This document shows, piece by piece, positions 17,798-24,805 of a stretch of DNA of 64,000 nt. Below the pieces are notes generated by a model. That model was given only the letters and a program-made list of their open reading frames with translations, was not told the origin of the DNA and made no database searches. The DNA is taken from NCBI GenBank assembly GCA_017480385.1, contig JAFVAT010000030.1:29867-93866 (forward strand), read 5' to 3'. Source of the stretch: Alphaproteobacteria bacterium. Lineage in GTDB: Bacteria; Pseudomonadota; Alphaproteobacteria; CAAGCB01; CAG-977. Each line of letters starts with the position of its first letter. Within the stretch, counting starts at the first letter, position 1. The position numbers and the translations under genes are program-made.

Positions 17798-18436
17798 TTA
17801 ATTTATCCGGCCTTCGGAATTCATATCCAACAGCAACAGCAGCGTGTCGTAAAATTTTTGCATTTCGGCACACTCCAACAACGCCTGTTTTTCTGCCGGC
17901 GTAAAAGGCAGCAGCATCGCCAGAGTCATTAAAATTTGATCCTGCGGCATCTGGCGCAGCATATCCGAAGTCAGGTCGATTTTATTGGAATATGCATAAA
18001 AATCCACTTTGTCGAACAATTCTTTTTTATTAAATTTGAAATCCGCCAAATTAAAATCTTCGGCAAACGGAGCGAAATCTATCGCGGCGTCCCGATAAAT
18101 GCCGTTGTGATCCATTTCTTTGATCACGTTGAATCGGGATATGCCGGTCAAAGAAATCAGCAAAGTATCTCCGGATTCGGCAAAGCTGGAAATACGTCCG
18201 GCGCACCCGGTCTTATACAAGGGGGGAACCTTCATCGACATATTCTGCTCGACCGGCTGAACCATGCCGATAATGCGCGAAGACGCCAACGCGTTGAAAA
18301 CCAATCGGATATAGCGCATCTCATAAATACGCAGGTTCACTTTGGTTTCCGGAAACAGAAAAATTCCCGCAAAGGGCAAAACCGGCACATTCGCCGGCAG
18401 TTCAACCATTGTTACGTCAAAAATGCTGTCACTCAT
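17798..18436 (-). CDS. Lon N-terminal (substrate-binding) domain protein
   Basis: 212-aa protein with only the LON N-terminal domain: an opening like VPVLPFAGIFLFPETKVNLRIYE, then IGMVQP, GCAGRI and SLTGISRF. It lacks the AAA and protease domains of Lon, so it is presumably a substrate-binding or adaptor protein. It follows cnoX by 11 bases, a pairing common in alphaproteobacteria, which hints at a shared role in protein quality control. Confidence 0.85.
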   Translation of the reverse strand: MSDSIFDVTMVELPANVPVLPFAGIFLFPETKVNLRIYEMRYIRLVFNALASSRIIGMVQPVEQNMSMKVPPLYKTGCAGRISSFAESGDTLLISLTGISRFNVIKEMDHNGIYRDAAIDFAPFAEDFNLADFKFNKKELFDKVDFYAYSNKIDLTSDMLRQMPQDQILMTLAMLLPFTPAEKQALLECAEMQKFYDTLLLLLDMNSEGRIN

Positions 18437-18447
18437 GAATATCGCCT

Positions 18448-19356
18448 TTATGAAAAGAGCAGAGAGGAAAGTTTGCGCCGTCCGGCTACCGTAATCGGAT
18501 TCATTTGCCCCAACGCGGCAAAAATTTTAAACAATTGCTGACGTGCCGCATCATTATTCCATTCCCGTTCTTTTTCGATAATGGCAATCAGCTGATCAAT
18601 CGCTTGCTCCGGCTGATGAGCGGCAAATAAAGCGCAGGCATAATCGAACCGTGTCTGCAAATCGTCCGGATTTTGGGCAGCCTTCTGTGCCAAATCATCG
18701 GGAGACGGCGCGTCCTTTGCTTCCAACGCCAGTTTCAAAGCCGTTTTTGCCGCGTCCAGATCGGGACTTTTCACAGAAGCGTCCAGCCCGTCAGCCAGAT
18801 CCTGAGCGGCTTCCAACTGGCCCAGCTGAATAAAGCTGCGGATCATACCGGCAAAAGCGCTTGGATTCGCCTCATCTTTTTCCAATACGGCGGCATACAC
18901 TTCCAAAGCTTCCTGCGCCTGATTGCTGTTCAGTTTTTCCGCGGCGTTTTTAAGCATATCGTCCAAAGATAAAGCCGCTTTGCCGATTAAAGCCTGCATC
19001 ACCGCTTTTAATTGCGTTTCGGGAATGGCTCCGGTGAATCCGTCCGCCAGGCCGCCTTTTGCAAAAATCATTGTTGTCGGAACGCTTTGAATGCCCAGCT
19101 GAAGCGCCAAAGGCTGAACCTCCAGAATATCAAATTTAACCAACGCCGCCTTTCCATCAGCCAGCCGAACATATTTTTCCAACAGCGCTGCAAACTGATC
19201 ACAGACGGGATTTTTCGGCGACATAAAATAGGCCAAAACAATTTTGTTTTTGGAACAATCAATAACATCTGCCTTGAAAGACTGCATTGTCCCCGTTTTA
19301 ACAACAGTATCCGCAGCGGCAGCAAGAGTGTTGGCATCTTCAAAAATTAAAGACAT
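18448..19356 (-). CDS. cnoX: thioredoxin-TPR co-chaperone CnoX (YbbN)
   Basis: 302-aa protein with an N-terminal thioredoxin fold and a C-terminal TPR-like region. The usual WCGPC is replaced by SPKNPVC, leaving only the second cysteine, as in other CnoX proteins that act as chaperedoxins rather than reductases; the cis-Pro segment VPTTMIFAKGG is present. TPR region about residues 130-300. The ATG at 19356 has a strong GGGGAGG ribosome site 5 bases upstream; a start 9 codons earlier is poorer. It hands substrates to GroEL or DnaK in characterised species. Confidence 0.87.
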   Translation of the reverse strand: MSLIFEDANTLAAAADTVVKTGTMQSFKADVIDCSKNKIVLAYFMSPKNPVCDQFAALLEKYVRLADGKAALVKFDILEVQPLALQLGIQSVPTTMIFAKGGLADGFTGAIPETQLKAVMQALIGKAALSLDDMLKNAAEKLNSNQAQEALEVYAAVLEKDEANPSAFAGMIRSFIQLGQLEAAQDLADGLDASVKSPDLDAAKTALKLALEAKDAPSPDDLAQKAAQNPDDLQTRFDYACALFAAHQPEQAIDQLIAIIEKEREWNNDAARQQLFKIFAALGQMNPITVAGRRKLSSLLFS

Positions 19357-19501
19357 AAAGCCTCCCCTGAAACAAAACAACAAACGATGTCATCATATAT
19401 GAAAACCTTTCCGATTAAAACGGTAAATAAGCATATTTGCGGCTTATAACCATAGGTCCGGCATCAAAGAAAAAAAATTTTTTCGAAATGAAAAATTTCT
19501 A

Positions 19502-19529
19502 TTGCAAAAGAAAAATCAGTCGTTATAAT
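19502..19529 (+). promoter_or_regulatory. promoter of tRNA-Gly
   Basis: TTGCAA at 19502-19507, 16-base spacer, perfect TATAAT at 19524-19529; the tRNA begins 21 bases further on. Confidence 0.7.
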
Positions 19530-19550
19530 CCTGCACTGTAAACACGCGGT

Positions 19551-19625
19551 GCGGGTGTAGCTCAGGGGTAGAGCGCAACCTTGCCAAGGTTGATGTCGAG
19601 GGTTCAAATCCCTTCGCCCGCTCCA
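19551..19625 (+). tRNA. tRNA-Gly (anticodon GCC)
   Basis: A cloverleaf can be drawn: acceptor stem GCGGGTG / CGCCCGC (one T-G pair), D arm with CTCAGGGGTAGAG, anticodon stem CAACC / GGTTG around loop TTGCCAA with anticodon GCC at 19583-19585, and T arm GAGGGTTCAAATCCCTTC. The 3' CCA is encoded (19623-19625). It is preceded by a clear promoter and followed by a terminator. Confidence 0.98.
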
Positions 19626-19638
19626 TTAATTCTTTTTA

Positions 19639-19669
19639 AGAGGGACAAATTTTATTCCCCTCTTTTTTT
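19639..19669 (+). terminator. intrinsic terminator after tRNA-Gly
   Basis: AGAGGG / CCCTCT stem with an AT-rich loop, followed by seven T, 14 bases after the tRNA. Confidence 0.75.
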
Positions 19670-19753
19670 ATGTCTTAAATTTGTTTATAACAGAATTGTT
19701 TCTGCGTTTGCTTCAAAAAACCTGAACAGCCTTTTACAAGATCGGAATTTTTC

Positions 19754-20245
19754 ATGCCTACGGTACATTTTCTTTGCGGTTATATGGGATTTGGAAAATC
19801 AACTGTCGCCCGTAAATTAGCCGTGCAGTACAATGCTGTCATTTTAAATGATGACGAATTCATGCGTGACCTTTTCGGTCGCAATCTGCCGGAAGAACTT
19901 TTTCGTCCTGCGCACGAAAAAGTATCCGAATTCACTTGGAAGCTGGGAGAACGCATTATCTCTGTCGGAACAAGCGTGATTTTTGATCGGGGATTCTGGT
20001 CCAGACAAAGCAGGCGAGAAGCCGTCGAACGGGCGGGCAGATTTTGCGATTCTTTACTGTTTCATCAAATCGAATGTGATATGGAAACGGCCAAACAACG
20101 CGTTTTAAATCGAACGCAAATTGACGATGCCGCGTTGGAAATTAATGAAAATACATTTGATGTTATGGCCCATTGCTATGAACCGATCGGCCCTGATGAA
20201 GGTCTGAACGTTATTTATTACAAAAATACGTTGCCTCTTTTCTGA
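19754..20245 (+). CDS. P-loop kinase of the AAA_33 / zeta-toxin-like type
   Basis: 163-aa soluble nucleotide-binding protein. Walker A is GYMGFGKST (residues 9-17), followed by the acidic NDDEFMRDLF segment. A Walker-B-like VIFDRGFWSRQSRRE and a lid region KQRVLNRTQ complete a small-molecule kinase fold of the gluconate kinase / chloramphenicol phosphotransferase group. The substrate cannot be named. No antitoxin-like partner is adjacent. It stands alone after the tRNA terminator. Confidence 0.75.
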   Translation: MPTVHFLCGYMGFGKSTVARKLAVQYNAVILNDDEFMRDLFGRNLPEELFRPAHEKVSEFTWKLGERIISVGTSVIFDRGFWSRQSRREAVERAGRFCDSLLFHQIECDMETAKQRVLNRTQIDDAALEINENTFDVMAHCYEPIGPDEGLNVIYYKNTLPLF

Positions 20246-20339
20246 ATTTCTTCTTTTTTGCGTGCGCTGCAAAGGCTTATTCTTAACCTTCGGGCGCAGC
20301 TCCCCCCTCCCCTCCGGTTTTCGGCGGGAGCGGGACGTT

Positions 20340-20726
20340 TCAGGCGCTTTCTTTGTTTTCGTCAGCGTATTTCATTCCCCACATCGCCATTTCATAGAAA
20401 ACAGGCGTCAGGTCACGGCCTTTTTGCGTAAAAGAGTATTCGACCCGGGGCGGAATTTCGTTGAACTGTTCGCGTTTGATAAAGCCGTCTTTTTCCAAAT
20501 CCCGCAAGGCCGCCGTCAGCGTCGTGTTCGTGACGCCTTTTAAAAGCTTTTTCAGTTTTCCAAAACGGACGGTTTCATAAATGCAAAGGCAATAAAGAAT
20601 CTCGTCTTTCCATTTGCCTTGAAACGCTTTCAAAATCTGTTCGGCGGGGCAGTTTCCCTTCGCTGTCGTCAAACTGTCGGATTTCAGTTTGACTAAAAAT
20701 TCCTCATAAGTCATTTTTTTGGTCAT
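20340..20726 (-). CDS. HxlR-family winged-helix transcriptional regulator
   Basis: 128-aa regulator. HxlR landmarks: a Cys near the start of the domain (GNCPAEQILKAFQGKWK), the recognition region VTNTTLTAALRDLEKDGFI and wing PPRVEYSFTQKGRDL. The ATG at 20726 is preceded by GGGAGG; the 11 extra N-terminal residues of a longer frame are unlikely. It is divergent from an alpha/beta hydrolase, and inverted repeats lie between them, so it probably controls that gene and itself, responding to a reactive small molecule or oxidant. Confidence 0.88.
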   Translation of the reverse strand: MTKKMTYEEFLVKLKSDSLTTAKGNCPAEQILKAFQGKWKDEILYCLCIYETVRFGKLKKLLKGVTNTTLTAALRDLEKDGFIKREQFNEIPPRVEYSFTQKGRDLTPVFYEMAMWGMKYADENKESA

Positions 20727-20739
20727 TGTGCCGCCTCCC

Positions 20740-20814
20740 GGTATGAAAAACGATACCATGTATTAAAATTTTGCGTACTTGAACAGTTTTTTTAATCAAG
20801 TATCATCGTTATAC
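20740..20814. promoter_or_regulatory. candidate HxlR operators
   Basis: Three dyads in the divergent gap: GGTAT-N8-ATACC at 20740-20757, TACTTGA / TCAAGTA at 20776-20782 and 20796-20802, and GTAT-N7-ATAC at 20800-20814. Related half-sites on both sides of the gap suit a regulator acting on both promoters. Confidence 0.5.
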
Positions 20815-20836
20815 CAAACAAAACAAGAGGTCAAGA

Positions 20837-21796
20837 ATGGACAAATATTATCAGGACGTTATCAAAACGGCGAATGTGACGGCTGAGCCCGTTTCGTTTA
20901 AAAACAGAACATGGCAAATGGCGGGCAACGTTTACAAACCCAAAGGAACAGCCAAAGAAAAATTAACAGCGATCGTGATCGGCCACCCGTCCGGCGGCGT
21001 GAAAGAGCAAACGGCGGGCGTTTATGCGGCGATGTTGGCGGAAAAGGGATATTTGACGCTGACATTTGACGCCAGCTATCAGGGCGCGTCCGGCGGAGAG
21101 CCCCGTTATTTGGAAGACCCGCAGATGCGCGTCGAAGACGTTCGGTGCGCTGTGGATTATTTAACAACGCGTTCTGACGTCGATACGGATAAAATCGGCG
21201 CGCTGGGCATGTGCGCTTCAGGCGGCTATGTCGTCAACGCGGCGCAGACGGATTTGAGGATCAAAGCAATTTCAACGGTTTCTATGGCGGATCTGGGCGA
21301 TATGTTCAGAAACGGTTTAGGCAGGACGTCCGAATATAAAGCCGCTTTGAAGCAGACTTTGGAACAGATTGCCGCGCAGAGAACAAAAGAAGCGAACGGC
21401 GGGGAAACGTATTATTCGTGGTATGTTCCGCCGACTGCCGAACAGGCAGAAGGACTGGCCGGCGACTATCGGGAAGGATACGAGTATTATCGGGTTTCTC
21501 CGGCAAAGCACCCGAATTCCGTCAATAAAATGATCTTTTCCCGCCTGGATTCGATTATCAATTTTACGGCGCTTTCCCATGTGGAAATGTGCGCGCCGCG
21601 TCCGATGCTGTTTATTGCGGGGGCGAATGCGGGAACGAAATATTTCTCTGAAGAAGCATATGAACGCGTCAAAGAAACGGCAGAGCTGTTCATTATAGAC
21701 GAAGCAACGCATATCGAACTGTATTACAAGGAACCGTACGTTACGACAAGCGTTGCGAAGCTGGACGAATTTTTTGAAAAGACTTTGGGGAAATAG
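20837..21796 (+). CDS. alpha/beta hydrolase (YcjY / dienelactone hydrolase-like)
   Basis: 319-aa cytosolic hydrolase. Elements of the fold: oxyanion region IVIGHPSGGVKEQ, FDASYQGASGGEPR, nucleophile elbow LGMCASGGYVVNAA with Cys at the nucleophile position as in dienelactone hydrolases, an acid near PRPMLFIAGANAGT, and the histidine in EATHIELYY. The ATG has GAGG 8 bases upstream. It is divergent from the HxlR gene and followed 15 bases later by a SnoaL-like gene. The substrate is unknown. Confidence 0.83.
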   Translation: MDKYYQDVIKTANVTAEPVSFKNRTWQMAGNVYKPKGTAKEKLTAIVIGHPSGGVKEQTAGVYAAMLAEKGYLTLTFDASYQGASGGEPRYLEDPQMRVEDVRCAVDYLTTRSDVDTDKIGALGMCASGGYVVNAAQTDLRIKAISTVSMADLGDMFRNGLGRTSEYKAALKQTLEQIAAQRTKEANGGETYYSWYVPPTAEQAEGLAGDYREGYEYYRVSPAKHPNSVNKMIFSRLDSIINFTALSHVEMCAPRPMLFIAGANAGTKYFSEEAYERVKETAELFIIDEATHIELYYKEPYVTTSVAKLDEFFEKTLGK

Positions 21797-21811
21797 AAAA
21801 GAGAGGCTTCT

Positions 21812-22240
21812 GTGACGAAACCGGATCGGGCTCACCCGGCGTTCAGGGAAAACGCAAAGCCGTTTTTCGATATTGTTATGCAGGGGCTGCAAGGGGAAGT
21901 TGACGGGAATCATTTTTGGGACGCCGTCGATGAAAAAGCCGTTTTTGAATTCTCGTACCGCTTTCCCGGTCTGTCGGAAAAGCTGGAAAGCCGGGCCGCT
22001 TATATGGAATGGTTTGCCGCGTATGACAATGTTCTGGATTGGGCGGGAAATCTGAACGTTTATAAGGACAAAGAAAAAAACGCCGTCATTTTGGATTACG
22101 AGGTCAAGGGGACTTCAGCGGCAGGCAAGCCGTACCGCAACCGTTTTTGTTCGATTGTTCAAATAAAAGACAGAAAAATCGTGCATTGGACGGATTTCGC
22201 CGACACGTATTCAGCATTTTGTTCCATGTCGAAAGAATAA
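21812..22240 (+). CDS. SnoaL-like (NTF2-fold) protein
   Basis: 142-aa protein of the cone-shaped NTF2 fold, seen in FWDAVDEKAVFEFSYRFPG, the YMEWFAAYDNVLDW helix and the closing strand KDRKIVHWTDFADT. It starts with GTG preceded by AGAGAGG, 15 bases after the hydrolase, so the two are probably cotranscribed. Proteins of this type include isomerases and small-molecule binders; no specific role can be assigned. Confidence 0.78.
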   Translation: MTKPDRAHPAFRENAKPFFDIVMQGLQGEVDGNHFWDAVDEKAVFEFSYRFPGLSEKLESRAAYMEWFAAYDNVLDWAGNLNVYKDKEKNAVILDYEVKGTSAAGKPYRNRFCSIVQIKDRKIVHWTDFADTYSAFCSMSKE

Positions 22241-22263
22241 GCGTTTTTTTTATAACGCTTTTT
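22240..22263 (+). terminator. weak intrinsic terminator
   Basis: AGCGTT / AACGCT with a T-rich loop followed by TTTTT directly after the SnoaL-like stop codon. Confidence 0.5.
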
Positions 22264-22269
22264 AATCTG

Positions 22270-22306
22270 GGCGGTGTGACCGGAAAAACGGTCATATCGC
22301 CTTTTT
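22270..22306 (+). terminator. intrinsic terminator
   Basis: Arms GGCGGTGTGACCG (22270-22282) and CGGTCATATCGCC (22289-22301) pair with two mismatches, followed by five T; ends the hydrolase unit. Confidence 0.75.
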
Positions 22307-22384
22307 GCCGTTTGTCTTTGTTTTTGACGGCGCGGCGGAAAATCTGTAAACTTCGGAAAAACAAACCGAGGATAAGGAAAACGC

Positions 22385-23041
22385 ATGGAACAGCGCAAAA
22401 CAGCTTTTGTCAGCGACTTTGACGGTACGATTTCAGATGATGATTTTTTTGCTTACACGACGAAGACCTACTTTGACGAACAGGCTTTGGCGCCGTGGCG
22501 GGCTTTTCTGGCGGGACAAAAGACGCATTTTAACGCGTTAAAGGAAATGTTCGCGCAGATTCACGCGCCGATCGGGGACTTTCACGCGTTAATTGAAACG
22601 ATCCGCATTGATCCAGATTTGGAAAAAACGTGGCAGGTTTGCCGAAAACAAGATGTCGCACTTTATATTTGCAGCGCGGGCAATGATTATTATATCCGCC
22701 GATTGATCGGGAATTTACTGCAAAAATACAACGTGACTCTCGTTTCCAACAAAGGCGAATATGCGCCCGAAACCGGATTGGTCATGACGGCGCCGGCTGA
22801 GGATTATCCGTACTATGACCAAGATGTCGGCATATCCAAAGTAAAATTGGTTGAAAAATTAAAATCGGAGAGGTATTTCGTCGTATTCGCCGGCGATGGA
22901 CCGCCCGATTTAGCGCCGGCGGAAAAGGCGGATATTGTTTTTGCCAAAAAGTTTTTATTGGACGCCTGTCGCCTCAGGGGCATAAAAACACAAAAATTCG
23001 AAAGCTTTAAAGATATTCTGACCTATTTTGAAGGAGTATGA
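22385..23041 (+). CDS. HAD-family phosphatase, MtnX-like
   Basis: 218-aa phosphatase. Motif I is VSDFDGTISDDD (catalytic Asp pair near residues 11-13), motif II lies in LYICSAGNDYY, and motifs III/IV in FAGDGPPDLAPAEKADIVFAK. This closing segment is typical of MtnX and phosphoserine-phosphatase-like enzymes. The following glycerol-1-phosphate dehydrogenase gene starts 1 base after its stop, implying coupled expression, so the substrate may be a small phosphorylated alcohol rather than the methionine-salvage intermediate. Confidence 0.82.
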   Translation: MEQRKTAFVSDFDGTISDDDFFAYTTKTYFDEQALAPWRAFLAGQKTHFNALKEMFAQIHAPIGDFHALIETIRIDPDLEKTWQVCRKQDVALYICSAGNDYYIRRLIGNLLQKYNVTLVSNKGEYAPETGLVMTAPAEDYPYYDQDVGISKVKLVEKLKSERYFVVFAGDGPPDLAPAEKADIVFAKKFLLDACRLRGIKTQKFESFKDILTYFEGV

Positions 23042-23042
23042 A

Positions 23043-24119
23043 ATGCGCTTGAACCAAACGTATATCAACAAGCGGATTGACGTTCCGTATTTGCTTAAAA
23101 TCGGCGAAGGCAAGCTGGCAAAAATCGGCAAATATCTAAGTGATAAAGAGTTTGAAAACGTCGCGCTGTTTTTGGGCGAAGGGGTTGAAGCCCTGATCGG
23201 CGATGCATTTTTCAAAGGATTGGACGCCTTTGCCATTAACGTCGTTTTGAAAAAAACGGCGACGGATATAGACTTAGAAAGCATTGCCCGCACGGCGTTC
23301 GCTCTGCCGCCCGCTGTCGACGCGATTATCGGAATCGGCGGAGGTAAAGCGTTGGATTTTGCCAAGTATGCGGCTTATTTGCTGAAGCTGCCGTATATCG
23401 CCGTGCCGACGGTCATGTCAAATGACGGTTTTTGCAGTCCGTCTTCGTCCCTGACGGTAGCGGGCAAGCGCAAATCCGTCAAGTCGGGCGTTCCGTTCGG
23501 CGTCGTGATCGACTTGGACATTATCAGGGATAATCCCGATGTCTTTCTGTATTCGGGCATCGGCGACATGGTTTCCAAAATCACCGCGCTGCACGATTGG
23601 AAGAACGCTTTCCGCAAAGACGGGGAACGGTTCAACGATTTCGCGGCTTTAATGGCGTATAATTCGCTGGATATTTTGTTTTTAAAGCACTCTTTTAATA
23701 TCCGGGCGCCGGAGTTTCAGCGCAGTCTGGCCAATTCCCTGCTGATCAGCGGAGTCGCAATGGAAATAGCGGGGTCCTCGCGGCCGGCCAGCGGTTCGGA
23801 ACACTTGATTTCCCATGCGCTGGATACGGTTTCTGTCCGACCGAAAGCCCACGGAATCCAAGTCGGAGCGGCGACATATCTGTGCGCCCTTTTACAGCGC
23901 AACGAAAATATTGCCGATGTTGCGTCCGTGTTGACGAATACGGGCTTTTTGGACTTTGTCGGACAATCTCCGTTTGACCGCGCCGAATTTGAACGGGCTT
24001 TAAAGCTGGCGCCGGCGATCAAACCGGATTATTATACGATTTTGTCCGAATCGGATTCATTTGATCGGGCAGTTCATTATCTGGACACGGACGAAACGTT
24101 AAAGCGGATTGTTCAATAA
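23043..24119 (+). CDS. sn-glycerol-1-phosphate dehydrogenase (AraM/EgsA-like)
   Basis: 358-aa member of the iron-alcohol dehydrogenase / 3-dehydroquinate synthase fold that interconverts dihydroxyacetone phosphate and glycerol-1-phosphate. The nucleotide site is VDAIIGIGGGKALDFAKYAA and the family segment VPTVMSNDGFCSPSSSL follows. Metal ligands are likely in SGSEHLISHALD and PKAHGIQVG. The ATG at 23043 has AAGGAG 6 bases upstream; an upstream TTG overlaps the HAD gene and is rejected. G1P is the archaeal-type backbone stereoisomer; bacterial members are patchy and mostly uncharacterised outside Bacillus. Confidence 0.85.
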   Translation: MRLNQTYINKRIDVPYLLKIGEGKLAKIGKYLSDKEFENVALFLGEGVEALIGDAFFKGLDAFAINVVLKKTATDIDLESIARTAFALPPAVDAIIGIGGGKALDFAKYAAYLLKLPYIAVPTVMSNDGFCSPSSSLTVAGKRKSVKSGVPFGVVIDLDIIRDNPDVFLYSGIGDMVSKITALHDWKNAFRKDGERFNDFAALMAYNSLDILFLKHSFNIRAPEFQRSLANSLLISGVAMEIAGSSRPASGSEHLISHALDTVSVRPKAHGIQVGAATYLCALLQRNENIADVASVLTNTGFLDFVGQSPFDRAEFERALKLAPAIKPDYYTILSESDSFDRAVHYLDTDETLKRIVQ

Positions 24120-24132
24120 ACGGGAAAAGCGA

Positions 24133-24546
24133 ATGATTTCAACGCGCGGCAGGTATGCGATCAGAGTTTTGCTGGACATTGCGGAAAACGGTCAGACCAG
24201 CTGCGTCCGTATGAAAGACGTAGCGGCGCGGCAGGAAATTTCCCTGAAATACCTGGAACGGCTGGCGACAGCTTTGACGCAAAGCGGCCTGATTGTCGGC
24301 GTGCACGGCAAAGGCGGCGGATACCGTCTGACCCGTTCGCCCGAAGAATATGCCGTTTTGGAAATCCTGTCCGTCATGGAAGGTGATCTGGCGCCCGTCG
24401 CCTGTCTGCAATGCAAGGCTCCGCCCTGCCCACGGGCCGAAAACTGCAAGACTTTGCCGATGTGGAAAGAATTGAACAGACGTTTATCCGCGTTTTTTGC
24501 GGACATTACGCTGGCCGATTTGCTGAACGGCAGATTTAATCTGTAA
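24133..24546 (+). CDS. Rrf2-family transcriptional regulator
   Basis: 137-aa regulator. The winged-helix N-terminus is typical (ISTRGRYAIRVLLDIA, ISLKYLERLATALTQSGLI, GKGGGYRLTR). The C-terminal part has four cysteines (Cys91, 94, 99, 105: CLQCKAPPCPRAENC), close to the three-Cys Fe-S ligand set of IscR, so a cluster or redox sensor is possible. The ATG at 24133 is chosen over an upstream TTG that overlaps the preceding gene. Eighteen bases after its stop begins the promoter of a sulfur-metabolism operon with a palindromic operator, so it is probably the CymR-like local regulator. Confidence 0.9.
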   Translation: MISTRGRYAIRVLLDIAENGQTSCVRMKDVAARQEISLKYLERLATALTQSGLIVGVHGKGGGYRLTRSPEEYAVLEILSVMEGDLAPVACLQCKAPPCPRAENCKTLPMWKELNRRLSAFFADITLADLLNGRFNL

Positions 24547-24563
24547 AAAGTCAAAAAAGAGAG

Positions 24564-24592
24564 TTGACAAAGGCCGCCTTTTTATTAATCAT
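24564..24592 (+). promoter_or_regulatory. promoter of the luxS-mccBA operon
   Basis: TTGACA at 24564-24569, 17-base spacer, AATCAT at 24587-24592 (4 of 6 to consensus). The start site would be near 24599, inside the palindromic operator. Confidence 0.6.
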
Positions 24593-24597
24593 AAACA

Positions 24598-24618
24598 TAT
24601 CAACAAAGTAGGTTGATA
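24598..24618 (+). promoter_or_regulatory. palindromic operator, probable Rrf2 binding site
   Basis: TATCAAC (24598-24604), 7-base centre, GTTGATA (24612-24618), extended on both sides by ATAA and TTAT. It covers the predicted transcription start, a classic repressor position, and lies 52 bases after the Rrf2 gene. Confidence 0.65.
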
Positions 24619-24641
24619 GGTTATTTGAAAGGTTTCTTACA

Positions 24642-24725
24642 GTGCAGGGCTTTGTTCATAAAACGGTTTTATTGATTGCTGCCTGCCGGTGTTGTTGTCT
24701 GTCCGCGGCAGACGGCAAAGCGTAA
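24642..24725 (+). CDS. cysteine leader peptide, 27 aa
   Basis: Short reading frame starting with GTG at 24642, preceded by AAAGG (24628-24632, spacing 9), stop TAA at 24723-24725. Residues 13-21 read AACRCCCLS, so four of five consecutive codons (24684-24698) are Cys. It lies between the promoter/operator and an intrinsic terminator, upstream of genes that make cysteine from homocysteine. Its stop codon is 28 bases before the terminator stem, as in ribosome-mediated attenuators. Too short to be called by length alone; the codon bias and the RNA structures make it convincing. Confidence 0.78.
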   Translation: MQGFVHKTVLLIAACRCCCLSAADGKA

Positions 24726-24784
24726 CTTTATTTGTTTTTTAAGAGTTTTTTCCGTCTGCTTTCGATTGAAAGCAGACTTTTTTT
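24679..24784 (+). promoter_or_regulatory. transcription attenuator: protector, antiterminator and terminator structures
   Basis: Three competing pairings. The protector is CTGCC (24679-24683) with GGCAG (24707-24711), or GTCTG (24697-24701) with CAGAC (24709-24713). The antiterminator is GCAGACGG (24708-24715) with CCGTCTGC (24752-24759), a perfect 8-bp match. The terminator is GTCTGCTTTC (24754-24763), loop GATT, GAAAGCAGAC (24768-24777), then seven T. Stalling on the Cys codons would free the antiterminator strand; translation to the stop codon would mask it and allow termination. Confidence 0.75.
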
Positions 24785-24805
24785 ATATTGAAGAGGATTA
24801 AAAAC

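Noticed and set aside
19754..20245. Zeta-type toxin of a toxin-antitoxin pair
   Set aside because: No small antitoxin gene is adjacent and the fold is shared by many metabolic kinases.
24600..24784. SAM or SAH riboswitch in the sulfur operon leader
   Set aside because: No conserved core of those families could be drawn, while a translated Cys-rich frame with coupled pairings explains the structure.
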